A program made the position numbers and the translations under genes. From contig NZ_NHRX01000069.1 in assembly GCF_016653115.1 (NCBI RefSeq), positions 1 through 63,766 on the forward strand: a stretch of 63,766 nt of DNA, written 5' to 3'. The notes under the pieces are model-generated. The model saw only the letters and a list, made by a program, of their open reading frames with translations, made no database searches and was not told the origin of the DNA. This document shows positions 39,359-48,214 of the stretch, piece by piece (positions within the stretch are counted from its first letter, which is position 1; every line of letters begins with the position of its first letter). The DNA is from Rhodocyclus purpureus. Lineage in GTDB: Bacteria > Pseudomonadota > Gammaproteobacteria > Burkholderiales > Rhodocyclaceae.

Positions 39359-39870
39359 GCCTGGCGCTGCCGGCCGCCGGGGACGAGGCAGGGGCAGCAG
39401 CCGGGGGCGAACCGCGCTGCCTGATCGCGCCGATGTGCGAGAGCGACCTCGACGAAGTCCTGCGCATCGAATACGACGTCTACTCGCACCCCTGGAGTCG
39501 CGGCAATTTCACCGATTCGCTGGCGGCCGGCTACCATGGCCGGGTGCTGCGCGTCGGCGGCGAACTGCTCGGCTACGCGGTGATCATGCCGGTGGTCGAC
39601 GAGGCGCACCTGCTCAACATCAGCGTCGCCGCGCGCGCGCAGGGCAAGGGTTATGGCGCGCAACTGCTCGCCGACGCGCTGGCGGTCGCGCGTACGCTCG
39701 GGGCGACGACCTTGCTGCTCGAAGTGCGGCCGTCGAACCTGCGTGCGCTGGCGCTCTACCAGGGCTTCGGCTTTCGGCAGATCGGTGTCCGCCGCGGCTA
39801 CTATCCGGCCGCGAGCGGGCGCGAGGACGCGCTGGTGCTCACGCGCAGCGTCGAGGAGCTGCCGGCGTGA
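39355..39870 (+). CDS. rimI: Ribosomal protein bS18-alanine N-acetyltransferase
   Basis: A GNAT-fold N-terminal acetyltransferase, 171 residues. The acetyl-CoA loop is ARAQGKGYGAQLL, and LLEVRPSNLRALALYQGFGF is the typical RimI segment. A 20-residue Gly/Ala-rich N-terminal extension precedes the fold, so an internal start is possible. The tsaB-rimI pairing is very common. The stop overlaps the GTG start of the next gene. Confidence 0.92.
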   Translation: MSLALPAAGDEAGAAAGGEPRCLIAPMCESDLDEVLRIEYDVYSHPWSRGNFTDSLAAGYHGRVLRVGGELLGYAVIMPVVDEAHLLNISVAARAQGKGYGAQLLADALAVARTLGATTLLLEVRPSNLRALALYQGFGFRQIGVRRGYYPAASGREDALVLTRSVEELPA

Positions 39871-40652
39871 AGCTCTCGCGCGACGAGATGCTGCTCGAAA
39901 TGGGCCTCGGTCCGCTGTGGAAACTGCGCCGTCCGCCACTGTCTCCCGAGGCCGTTCCCGCGGATGTTCGCCCTGGGGCCGCGAGCGCAAGCGTGGAGGA
40001 GGGGGGGCCCACGGCCGCGCCCGCCGCCATCGAGCAGGCGCCCTGCGCGCCAGCGCCGCTCGTGGAGGCGAACGAGGCTGAATCCTGGGACGCGCTGCGC
40101 CGCGAGGTGGCCGGCTGCCGTGCCTGCGGCCTGTGCGAACAGCGCCAGCAGGCGGTGCTCGGTGTCGGCGATGTGCATGCCGACTGGCTGTTCATCGGCG
40201 AGGGACCGGGTGCCGAGGAGGACAGGCGCGGCGAGCCTTTCGTCGGTCCGGCCGGCAAGCTGCTCGACGCGATGCTGGCAGCGATCGACCTGAAGCGCGG
40301 CGAAGACGTCTACATCGCCAACGCGGTGAAATGCCGCCCGCCCAACAACCGCACGCCGACCGCTGCCGAGATCGCCACCTGCCGGCCGTACCTGGAGCGG
40401 CAGGTGGCGCTGCTGCAACCGCGTCTGGTGTTCGTCCTCGGCAAACCCGCGGTGCAGGCGACGCTCGGCCTCGACGCGCCGCTCGGCAGCCTGCGCGGGC
40501 GCACCCACTTCTGGGAAGTTGCCGGCCGCAGGATTCCCGTTGTCATCAGCTACCATCCGGCGTATCTTCTGCGTACGCCGCTCGACAAGGCGCGTGCCTG
40601 GGAAGACCTGTGCCGGGCGCGCGCCCTGATGCGCGAGGCCAAGGGCGCTTGA
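39867..40652 (+). CDS. Uracil-DNA glycosylase, Fe-S (family 4) type
   Basis: Removes uracil from DNA. The domain starts at about residue 85 with CRACGLC, two of four [4Fe-4S] cysteines, followed by GEGPGAEEDRRGEPFVGPAGKL split as GEGPGAEED and GEPFVGPAGKLLD, NAVKCRPPNNR and the late HPAYLLR. An 80-residue Pro/Ala-rich N-terminal region (LEMGLGPLWKLR) is like that in other betaproteobacterial members, which are sometimes annotated as DNA polymerase-related. 261 residues. The GTG start overlaps rimI (GTGA). Confidence 0.9.
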   Translation: MKLSRDEMLLEMGLGPLWKLRRPPLSPEAVPADVRPGAASASVEEGGPTAAPAAIEQAPCAPAPLVEANEAESWDALRREVAGCRACGLCEQRQQAVLGVGDVHADWLFIGEGPGAEEDRRGEPFVGPAGKLLDAMLAAIDLKRGEDVYIANAVKCRPPNNRTPTAAEIATCRPYLERQVALLQPRLVFVLGKPAVQATLGLDAPLGSLRGRTHFWEVAGRRIPVVISYHPAYLLRTPLDKARAWEDLCRARALMREAKGA

Positions 40653-40749
40653 GATCCGGCCGCCCGCCGCCATCTGGGCGGGCAGGTGCATGGCCTCGGC
40701 CGCAGAGCAGCGTGGCCGGCACGGTATGCGGAATCATCGGGAGAACAGC

Positions 40750-41358
40750 ATGCGCAACAGACTCCTCATCGTCCTTGCCTTCGTCGTCAGCCTGTTGTCG
40801 GGCTGCGGCTACAACCAGTTCCAGAGCGGCGACGAAGCGGCCAAGGCGGCGTGGTCGGAAGTGATCAACCAGTACCAGCGCCGCGCCGACCTCGTTCCCA
40901 ACCTGGTCAGCACCGTCCAGGGCTACGCCAGCCACGAGCGGGAAGTGCTGACCGCGGTGACGCAGGCGCGCGCGACGGTCGGCAGCCTCCAGGCGACGCC
41001 GGAGTTGATCAACGACCCGGCGGCTTTTGCCCGCTTCCAGCAGGCGCAGGCCGGCCTCACCAGCGCGCTGTCGCGGCTCCTGGTGGTCTCCGAGAACTAT
41101 CCGCAGCTGAAGGCCGACGCTGCCTTCCGCGACCTGCAGGCGCAGCTCGAAGGCACCGAGAACCGCATCACCGTCGCGCGCAACCGCTACATCAAGGCGG
41201 TCGAGGCCTACAACGTCTCGGTGCGCACTTTCCCCAACAACCTGACGGCGATGGCCTTCGGCTATCACGTGAAGCCCAACTTCACGGTCGAGGACGAAGC
41301 CTCCGTGGCGAAGGCGCCGAAGGTCGATTTCGGCCGCCCGGCTGCGGCGCAGCGCTGA
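40750..41358 (+). CDS. lemA: LemA family lipoprotein
   Basis: A 202-residue protein with a lipoprotein signal ending in LLSGC (Cys19), followed by the all-helical LemA fold (VINQYQRRADLVPNLVSTVQG, and NRITVARNRYIKAVEAYN). LemA genes usually precede TPM-domain genes, as here. The function is unclear and is likely membrane-linked. The ATG at 40750 begins MRNRLLIV. Confidence 0.9.
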   Translation: MRNRLLIVLAFVVSLLSGCGYNQFQSGDEAAKAAWSEVINQYQRRADLVPNLVSTVQGYASHEREVLTAVTQARATVGSLQATPELINDPAAFARFQQAQAGLTSALSRLLVVSENYPQLKADAAFRDLQAQLEGTENRITVARNRYIKAVEAYNVSVRTFPNNLTAMAFGYHVKPNFTVEDEASVAKAPKVDFGRPAAAQR

Positions 41359-41371
41359 ACGGAGCCGGCTG

Positions 41372-42268
41372 ATGTTCGGGCTGCGGCGCGGGACGCCCGG
41401 CGCGCTCTTCTTTGCTGCCGTCTGCGCCCTCGTCGGCGCCGCCTTTTCCACTTTCGCCGGGCTCGCCGCGGCGCAGACGCTGCAGCCGGTGCCGAGCCTG
41501 ACGGCACGCGTCACCGACCGCGTCGCCGCGCTGACGGCGCAGCAGCGAACGACGCTCGAGCAGAAGCTCGCCGCCTACGAGCGCGAGCGCGGCACGCAGA
41601 TCGCCGTGCTCGTCACCGACACGGTACAGCCGGAGACGATCGAGCAGTACGGAATCCGCGTCGTCGAGGCCTGGAAGCTCGGGCGCAAGGGAATCGACGA
41701 CGGCGCCCTGCTGCTGCTCGCGCTCAAGGACCGCGAGTTGCGCATCGAGGTCGGCTACGGGCTGGAAGGCGTGCTCAACGACGCCGTCTGCAAGCGCATC
41801 ATCGCCGAGGTGATCGTGCCGAAGCTCAAGGCGGGCGAGGTCTACGGCGCCATCGACGCCGGCGTGACGGCGATGATGGCGGTCGCTGCCGGCGAGTCGC
41901 TGCCGCCGCCCGCGCAGCGTGATCCCATCGCCGGCGATAATCCGCTCGATACCCTGTTCTTCGTCGGCTTCATCCTCGTCTTCTTCGTCGGCGGCATCCT
42001 GCGCAGCCTGCTCGGGCGCCTGCCCGCCGCGCTGCTGATCGGGCTGGCCGCGGCCGCGTTCGCCTGGTTCCTGGTCGGCGCGCTGCTGGTCGCCCTCGGC
42101 GCCGGATTGCTCGCCTTCGTGGTCTCCCTGTTCGCCGGACTGGCCGCGACCCGCTCCGGCTTTCCCCCGGGGGGAGGCTTCGGTGGCGGCGGCGGATTCT
42201 CCGGAGGCGGTGGATTTTCCGGCGGTGGCGGCGGCTTCGGCGGCGGCGGTGCCTCGGGGAGGTGGTGA
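41372..42268 (+). CDS. TPM-domain membrane protein with Gly-rich tail (YgcG-like)
   Basis: 298 residues: a signal peptide (about 1-35), a TPM domain (about 45-165; YERERGTQIAVLVTDTV, GIDDGALLLLALKDRELRIEVGYGLEGVL), two or three transmembrane helices (about 190-250), and a C-terminal Gly-rich tail with GGGFGGGG repeats. The domain has phosphatase-like activity in a chloroplast homologue, but its bacterial role is unsettled. It follows lemA by 13 bp and overlaps the next TPM gene by 1 bp. Confidence 0.87.
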   Translation: MFGLRRGTPGALFFAAVCALVGAAFSTFAGLAAAQTLQPVPSLTARVTDRVAALTAQQRTTLEQKLAAYERERGTQIAVLVTDTVQPETIEQYGIRVVEAWKLGRKGIDDGALLLLALKDRELRIEVGYGLEGVLNDAVCKRIIAEVIVPKLKAGEVYGAIDAGVTAMMAVAAGESLPPPAQRDPIAGDNPLDTLFFVGFILVFFVGGILRSLLGRLPAALLIGLAAAAFAWFLVGALLVALGAGLLAFVVSLFAGLAATRSGFPPGGGFGGGGGFSGGGGFSGGGGGFGGGGASGRW

Positions 42269-42765
42269 TGCAGTGGTCGAGATTTCTGCGCCACAGCGCG
42301 CTGCCGCACTGGTGGTCGCAGCGCCAGTTCCCGCCGGCGGCGCAGCAGGCGATCACGGCGGCGATCGCCGCCTCCGAGACCAGGCATCGCGGTGAACTCC
42401 GTTTCGTCGTCGAGGGCGGTCTACCGATCGCCGACCTCTGGCACGGGCGGAGCCCGCGCCAGCGCGCGCTCGAGCTGTTTGCTCAGCTCGGCGTCTGGGA
42501 TACGCAGGACAATAGTGGCGTGCTCATCTACGTCCAGCTCGTCGACCGCCGCGTCGAGATCGTCGCGGACCGCGGCATCGACGCGCGACTCGGCGAAAGC
42601 TTCTGGCAGTCCGTCTGCCGCGACATGGAAACCGCTTTCGCCCATGGTGATTTCCTTCGCGGCGCGCTCGCGGCGATCGAGACGATCGGCGGCGAACTCG
42701 CCCGTCACTACCCGCCCCTCGGCGACAACCCCAACGAGCTGCCCGACGAGCCGCTGCTGCTCTGA
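42268..42765 (+). CDS. TPM-domain protein, short form
   Basis: A 165-residue protein with a TPM domain but no signal peptide or Gly-rich tail. RHRGELRFVVEGGLP, NSGVLIYVQLVDRRVEIVADRGIDARLGESFW and CRDMETAFAHGDFLRGALAAIE match the second TPM gene of lemA operons. The ATG overlaps the preceding stop (TGATG). Likely a cytoplasmic or membrane-associated partner of the upstream protein. Confidence 0.85.
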   Translation: MQWSRFLRHSALPHWWSQRQFPPAAQQAITAAIAASETRHRGELRFVVEGGLPIADLWHGRSPRQRALELFAQLGVWDTQDNSGVLIYVQLVDRRVEIVADRGIDARLGESFWQSVCRDMETAFAHGDFLRGALAAIETIGGELARHYPPLGDNPNELPDEPLLL

Positions 42766-42859
42766 GCGCGCTGGAGCAGTGGCAAGGTCCGTCGCGTCCC
42801 TGGCCGTGCGCCTGTGACAGGTCACATGCAGGCACTGCGGCGCTTACCCGGGCCGTCGC

Positions 42860-43720
42860 TCAATAGGTGATCGACGGCAGGAACATGCCCTGCGGCTCGT
42901 TGTAGAGGCCCAGGCTCATCAGCGTCAACGGCTGAACGATGCGCAGCCCGTGTTCGAGGCACCAGCGGAAAAGTTCGCTGTTGCGCGTCGGCAGGTTGAA
43001 GCCTTGTCCGGTGAATTCCCCTGCGGCGCCGATCAGCGCCTTGAGGGCTTCGTTGCTCTCGCCGAGCGCGTGGCCGCCGAAGCCGAGTTCGCTGGCGTAG
43101 CCGGTGATTCTCCCGTCGTGCTCGACGATGCGCGCGCTGCCGGTGGCGATCGCGTCGCGCAGTTCGCCGCTGCGCTCGTGGCCATGGATGCGCCGGCACA
43201 GAGCGTCGGCGGCGGCGAGGTCGGATTCGGTGGCGATGCGCACGCGGTAGCCGGGGATCGCCAGCGCCAGCGCCGGTCCCTGGAGCGTGACGAGCGGCTC
43301 GCGGACGACGAAGCCGGCGCGCGCGCAGAGGCCCATGGTGCAGCCGTTGAACGCAGCCTGGACGAGGCGCACGCCGGGGACTTCGCGTCGGCGCGAGCGG
43401 TTCAAGGCCGCGTTGAGCAGCTTGAGTCCGACCGACCGGCTTTGCAGCGTCGGTTCGACGGCGATCGGGCCAAGGCCGCTGATCGTCGAGCGTTCGTCGA
43501 TGGCCATGCAGCCGACGATGGCTCCGGCTTCGTCGGTGGCGACGATGACGTGGTAACCGGGGTGGGCGATCCAGCGCATGAAATCGGCGATCGCCCATTC
43601 AAGCTCGGGCATATCCGACGGGAAGCCGTGACGGCCGCCGATATCGGCGAAGGCGGCGTGACAGATTTGACCGCAGCGTTCGGCGTCAGCGGCGGTTGCC
43701 GCTCGCAGTTCGATGTCCAT
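42860..43720 (-). CDS. GNAT acetyltransferase with two domains
   Basis: A 286-residue protein. The N-terminal GNAT domain (about 1-140) includes GLGPIAVEPTLQSRSVGLKLL as its acetyl-CoA region, in loop form VEPTLQSRSVG. A second, weaker GNAT-like half (about 155-280; VRIATESDLAAADAL, RITGYASELGFGGHALGESN) follows. The substrate is unknown. It lies 43 bp after the lplT gene on the same strand and could be co-transcribed. The first copy's motif A lacks the usual Gln/Arg-x-x-Gly-x-Gly, so activity may be altered. Confidence 0.75.
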   Translation of the reverse strand: MDIELRAATAADAERCGQICHAAFADIGGRHGFPSDMPELEWAIADFMRWIAHPGYHVIVATDEAGAIVGCMAIDERSTISGLGPIAVEPTLQSRSVGLKLLNAALNRSRRREVPGVRLVQAAFNGCTMGLCARAGFVVREPLVTLQGPALALAIPGYRVRIATESDLAAADALCRRIHGHERSGELRDAIATGSARIVEHDGRITGYASELGFGGHALGESNEALKALIGAAGEFTGQGFNLPTRNSELFRWCLEHGLRIVQPLTLMSLGLYNEPQGMFLPSITY

Positions 43721-43763
43721 GCCCGCCTCCTGTTCTCCCGCGTTTGCCGCGAGGTGCTGACAA

Positions 43764-45029
43764 TCAGTGCGTTCCGCCGTCGTCGAGGTGGATCACGTCG
43801 TCGCGCTCGCGCTGGTTGGCTTCGTGCCGGCGCTTGACCAGGAACATCGCGCTGCTGACGAACAGGCCGAACAGGGTCAGCACCCAGTATACCGACAGGT
43901 CGGCCTTGACCATCGCGTAGTAGAGCCCGGTCATCACCAGGATCGACAGGTTCTCGTTGAAGTTCTGCACGGCGATCGAGTGGCCGGCGCCCATCAGGAT
44001 GTGGCCGCGGTGCTGCAGCAGCGCGTTCATCGGCACGACGAAGAAGCCGGACAGGCCGCCGATGATGACCAGCAGCGGGATGGCGATCCAGATGCTGTTC
44101 ACGAAGTTCATGACCAGCACGATCAGCCCCATGGCGATGCCGAGCGGGATGACGCGGACCGACTTGCGCAGCGTGATCATCTTTGCCGCCACCGCGGCGC
44201 CGAGCGCGACGCCGACGGCGCAGACGCCCTGGAGCATGCTCGAATGCGCGAGGTCGAGCCCCAGCGCGGCTTCCGCCCACTTGATGACGATGAACTGCAG
44301 GGTGGCGCCGGCGCCCCAGAACAGCGTCGTCACCGCCAGCGAGACCTGCCCGAGCCGGTCGCGCCAGAGCAGCATCAGGCAATGATTGAACTCGTGGATC
44401 AGGTAGAAGGGATTGCGCTTGAGCGGCTTGTGGTCGACGCCGGTGTCCGGGATGTACAGGTTGAACAGTGCGGCCAGGATGTAGAGCACGCCGACGACGC
44501 AGATCGCCATTTCGCCGGGGGTGTCGATGCCTGTGTCGATCAGCGGGAAGTCGAAGGCGAGAAGCGCCGCGGAGATGTCGGGCTTGATCAGCGCGCCGCC
44601 GATGACGACGCCGAGGATGATCGCGCCGACGGTCAGTCCTTCGATCCAGCCGTTGGCGACGACCAGCAGGCGGTGCGGCAGGTACTCGGTGAGGATGCCG
44701 TACTTGGCCGGCGAGTAGGCCGCCGCGCCGAGGCCGACGACGGCGTAGGCGACGAGCGGATGCACGCTGTAGAACATCAGTGCGCAGCCGCCGATCTTGA
44801 TCGTGTTGCTGATGAACATCACCCGCCACTTCGGCATCGAGTCGGCAAAGGCGCCGACGAAGGCGGCGAGGACGACGTAGGAAACCGTGAAGAAGGTCTT
44901 CAGCAATGGCTCGTACTCGCTCGGCGCGTGCATGTCGCGCAGGGCGGCGATCGAAGCGATGAGCAAGGCATTGTCGGCCAGCGCGGAAAAGAACTGCGCG
45001 GCCATGATGATGTAGAAGCCGAAAGGCAT
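43764..45029 (-). CDS. lplT: Lysophospholipid transporter LplT (MFS)
   Basis: A 12-helix major-facilitator protein of 421 residues. AAQFFSALADNALLIASIA at the N-terminus and AAYSPAKYGILTEYLPHRLLV are characteristic of LplT, which flips lysophosphatidylethanolamine inward for reacylation. In E. coli it is coupled to aas; no aas gene is next to it here. The ATG at 45029 is chosen over a TTG at 45047 because GGGAAG lies 12 bp upstream. Divergent from alr. Confidence 0.88.
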   Translation of the reverse strand: MPFGFYIIMAAQFFSALADNALLIASIAALRDMHAPSEYEPLLKTFFTVSYVVLAAFVGAFADSMPKWRVMFISNTIKIGGCALMFYSVHPLVAYAVVGLGAAAYSPAKYGILTEYLPHRLLVVANGWIEGLTVGAIILGVVIGGALIKPDISAALLAFDFPLIDTGIDTPGEMAICVVGVLYILAALFNLYIPDTGVDHKPLKRNPFYLIHEFNHCLMLLWRDRLGQVSLAVTTLFWGAGATLQFIVIKWAEAALGLDLAHSSMLQGVCAVGVALGAAVAAKMITLRKSVRVIPLGIAMGLIVLVMNFVNSIWIAIPLLVIIGGLSGFFVVPMNALLQHRGHILMGAGHSIAVQNFNENLSILVMTGLYYAMVKADLSVYWVLTLFGLFVSSAMFLVKRRHEANQRERDDVIHLDDGGTH

Positions 45030-45372
45030 CCGGAAGCAACTTCCCAAAGGATTTCGGCCGTTTATACCATGAACGCCCTGAACTTGTTAGCTCCCGAATG
45101 GTCTGCCGGGTCGGCGGCCAAAGTGCCCGGAGCAGGTCAGTTGCCGGCGTTTTCCTGCATTTTCTTCGCCACGGAAGATCGTCGGCTCCCGCCTTTGGCT
45201 CTGTCGGGATCCGGCTTTTTGTGCTTGAATGGCACCCCTTCCTGCCTCATCCAGCTTGCCGATGCCTCGCTACTGTCGGGCGCAACTCCCGTCAGCGCGC
45301 AGCCATGCTCAGCGCAGCGCTCAGTCCTCGAACCCGCCATCCCCCGTCGCGCCTCCCTTCCGTGTCCCTTCC

Positions 45373-46476
45373 GTGTCCCATTCCAAGCCCTCGCTGATCT
45401 CGCGCCCGATCCGGGCGCGTATCGACCTCGCCGCCTTGCGCCACAATTACCTCGTCGCGCGCCGACATGCCGGCGCTGCGCGCGCCTTCGCCGTGGTCAA
45501 GGCCGATGCCTACGGCCACGGATTGCTGCGCACGGTGCGCGCGCTCCGCGACCTCGCCGACGGTTTCGCGCTGCTCGACCTCGCCGATGCGGTCGCGCTG
45601 CGCGATGCCGGCATCACCCAGCCGATCGTCCTGCTCGAAGGAATCTTCGCAACTGGCGACGTCGCCGTCTGCGCCGAATACGGCCTGCGCCCGGCGATCC
45701 ACTGCGCCGAGCAGATTGCGATGCTGCGCGCGGCGCCGCCCGGGGTCCGGCTTGCGGTCGGCCTCAAGGTCAATAGCGGCATGAACCGGCTCGGCTTCCG
45801 CCCCGCAGTGGTGCCGGCGGTGCTCGCCGAACTGCGCACGCTGCCGGCGGTCGAGTCGGTGCTGCTGATGAGCCACTTCGCCGACGCCGACGGCCCGCGC
45901 GGTGTAGACGAACAGTACCGTCGCCTGGCGCCCCTGATCGCGGACTTCGCGGGTGAAGTGTCGCTCGCCAACTCGGCGGCGCTCCTGCGTCACGCGCACA
46001 CCGTGCACGACTGGGTCCGCCCCGGCCTCGTGCTCTACGGTGGCAGCCCCTTCGCCGACGAAAGCGCGGAGAGCCTCGGCCTGCTGCCGGTGATGACGCT
46101 CGGCAGCCGCATCATCGCCGTACAGGAAGTCGCTGCCGGCGAGCGGGTAGGCTACGGCGGACTGTTCACCGCGACGCAGCCGACGCGGGTCGGCGTCGTC
46201 GCCTGCGGCTACGGCGACGGCTACCCGCGCCATGCGCCGGGCGGGACGCCGATCCTGGTCGACGGCCGGCGCACGCAGACGATCGGCCGCGTGTCGATGG
46301 ACATGCTCGCCTGCGACCTGAGCGAACTTCCCGGTGCGGGAGTCGGCAGCCCGGTCACCCTGTTCGGCGAGGGCCTGTCGGCCGACGAGGTCGCGGCGGC
46401 AGCAGGAACGCTCAGCTACGAGATGTTCTGCGCGCTGACGAAGCGGGTGCCGGTGATCGAGACAGGCGGGGACTGA
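45373..46476 (+). CDS. alr: Alanine racemase
   Basis: A PLP-dependent enzyme that makes D-Ala for peptidoglycan. The PLP Lys43 lies in FAVVKADAYGHG; the second catalytic Tyr is in GERVGYGGLF; GYGDGYPRH and GRVSMDML are further signatures. A GTG at 45373 gives 367 residues, the normal length; the frame stays open further upstream, but that part reads as low-complexity Ser/Pro and has no family match. radA follows after 2 bp. The lplT-alr-radA order is seen in other betaproteobacteria. Confidence 0.94.
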   Translation: MSHSKPSLISRPIRARIDLAALRHNYLVARRHAGAARAFAVVKADAYGHGLLRTVRALRDLADGFALLDLADAVALRDAGITQPIVLLEGIFATGDVAVCAEYGLRPAIHCAEQIAMLRAAPPGVRLAVGLKVNSGMNRLGFRPAVVPAVLAELRTLPAVESVLLMSHFADADGPRGVDEQYRRLAPLIADFAGEVSLANSAALLRHAHTVHDWVRPGLVLYGGSPFADESAESLGLLPVMTLGSRIIAVQEVAAGERVGYGGLFTATQPTRVGVVACGYGDGYPRHAPGGTPILVDGRRTQTIGRVSMDMLACDLSELPGAGVGSPVTLFGEGLSADEVAAAAGTLSYEMFCALTKRVPVIETGGD

Positions 46477-46478
46477 GC

Positions 46479-47840
46479 GTGTCGCGCGAGAAGAACGTCT
46501 ATGTCTGCGCCGAGTGCGGTGGCACGGCGCCGAAGTGGCAGGGGCAGTGCCCGGCCTGCGGCGCCTGGAATACGCTCATCGAGACGCGCGCGGCGCCGGC
46601 TGCCTCGCCGCGCTTTGCCGCGCTCGCCGGGACGACCGCGCTGCCGCGCGTCCTTGCCGAGATCGAGGCGCGCGAGGCCGAGCGCTTTCCCACCGGAATC
46701 GGCGAGTTCGACCGCGCGCTCGGCGGCGGCTTGGTCGCCGGCGGCGTCACCCTGATCGGCGGCGACCCCGGCATCGGCAAGAGCACGCTGCTGCTGCAGG
46801 CGCTGGCCAGCCTCGCGGCGACGCAACGCGTGCTCTACGTCTCCGGCGAGGAGTCGGGCGAGCAGGTGGCGATGCGCGCACGGCGCCTGTCGCTCGACAC
46901 CGGCGCGCTGCGCCTCTTCGCCGAGATCAAGCTCGAACAGATCCTCGACGTTCTCCGGCGCGACCAGCCCGCTGTCGCCGTGATCGATTCGATCCAGACC
47001 TTGTGGTCGGACGCGCTGTCGTCGGCGCCGGGATCGGTCGCGCAGGTGCGCGAGTGCGCGGCGCAACTCACAAGGCTCGCCAAGCAGAGCGGCACCAGCA
47101 TCCTGCTCGTCGGCCACGTCACCAAGGAGGGCGCGATCGCCGGCCCGCGCGTGCTCGAACACATCGTCGATACGGTGCTCTACTTCGAGGGCGACACGCA
47201 CTCGGCCTTCCGCCTGATCCGCGCGGTGAAGAACCGCTTCGGCGCGGTGAACGAGATCGGCGTCTTCGCCATGACCGAACGCGGGCTGAAGGGGGTCAGC
47301 AACCCGTCGGCGCTGTTCCTGCCCTCGCGCGTGCAGGCGGCGCCCGGCGCCTGCGTGATGGTGACGCAGGAGGGGACGCGGCCGCTCCTGGTCGAAATCC
47401 AGGCGCTGGTCGACGCCGCCCACGGCAATCCGCGGAGGCTGACCGTCGGCCTCGACGCGCAGCGCCTGGCGATGCTGCTCGCGGTGCTGCACCGGCATGC
47501 GGGCATCGTCTGCTTCGACCAGGACGTGTTCGTCAACGCCGTCGGCGGCGTGCGCATCATCGAGCCGGCCGCCGACCTCGCGGTGACGCTGGCGATCGTC
47601 TCCTCGCTCACCAACCGCGCGCTGCCCGAGAAGCTGATCGTCTTCGGCGAGATCGGCCTGACCGGCGAAATCAGGCCGGCGCCGCGTGGCCAGGAGCGCC
47701 TGCGCGAAGCCGCCAAGCTCGGCTTCACGCGCGCCTTGATCCCGGTGGCCAATGCGCCCAAGCAGCCGATCGAGGGCATCGAGACGATCGCGGTGGCGCG
47801 CGTCGAGGAAGCGGTGTCGCGCCTGCGCGAGCTGGAGTAA
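46479..47840 (+). CDS. radA: DNA repair protein RadA
   Basis: A RecA-like ATPase (Sms) that drives branch migration in homologous recombination. The N-terminal zinc finger (CAEC and CPAC), Walker A GGDPGIGKSTL, the RadA-specific KNRFGAVNEIGVF and a C-terminal Lon-like domain are all present. 453 residues, GTG start. It is translated close behind alr. Confidence 0.96.
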   Translation: MSREKNVYVCAECGGTAPKWQGQCPACGAWNTLIETRAAPAASPRFAALAGTTALPRVLAEIEAREAERFPTGIGEFDRALGGGLVAGGVTLIGGDPGIGKSTLLLQALASLAATQRVLYVSGEESGEQVAMRARRLSLDTGALRLFAEIKLEQILDVLRRDQPAVAVIDSIQTLWSDALSSAPGSVAQVRECAAQLTRLAKQSGTSILLVGHVTKEGAIAGPRVLEHIVDTVLYFEGDTHSAFRLIRAVKNRFGAVNEIGVFAMTERGLKGVSNPSALFLPSRVQAAPGACVMVTQEGTRPLLVEIQALVDAAHGNPRRLTVGLDAQRLAMLLAVLHRHAGIVCFDQDVFVNAVGGVRIIEPAADLAVTLAIVSSLTNRALPEKLIVFGEIGLTGEIRPAPRGQERLREAAKLGFTRALIPVANAPKQPIEGIETIAVARVEEAVSRLRELE

Positions 47841-48214
47841 GGTTTACCAAGGGACCTCAGGGGGTGCTCTATGATTCGGGCCTCACGGCCCTCCCACGAC
47901 TGTAGCAGCGGTTTTTGTGCGGCGGCCGCCGCCAATGCTGCCGGCCCGGCTCGGGGAACCGTAAGCCGACAATCCCGACTAACGTTCATGGCGAGTCGTG
48001 CCACCACTGCGCATGAAACGCAGATTTGCTGCCGTCATTGCGAGGCGCGTAGCGCCGTGGCAATCCAGTTCGTTCTTCCAATTTCGCGGCCCCGCCGACT
48101 GACGGGCTGCTGGTCGCGATGGCTTCCGAAGATCGCGTCGGCCGATGTTTCACGAAATTGTTCCACGTTTCACCTTAACTATCGAAGCGCAGACACAACC
48201 AAGGAGAGACCGGC
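47841..48214. other. Intergenic region with two repeat units; no gene seen
   Basis: Between radA and the permease gene there are 374 bp without a credible coding frame. It contains a reverse type-A REP (ATTCGGGCCTCACGGCCCTC, from 47874), a GC-rich stretch, and one left-hand palindromic unit of the GTCATTGCGAGG family (48032-48079). The last 80 bp before the permease are AT-richer and probably hold its promoter. Confidence 0.7.
48032..48079. repeat. Single left-hand palindromic unit (GTCATTGCGAGG family)
   Basis: CCGTCATTGCGAGGCGCGTA continues to GGCAATCCAGTTCGTTCTTCC, nearly identical to the left-hand units of the array at 2.7-3.5 kb, but the right-hand partner is missing. Evidence that half units can exist alone. 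Confidence 0.8.

Noticed and set aside
42813-42826. TGTGACAGGTCACA, a Crp/Fnr-like palindrome
   Set aside because: The spacer is 4 and not the 6 expected for TGTGA-N6-TCACA, and it lies between two convergent gene ends, so no promoter is near.
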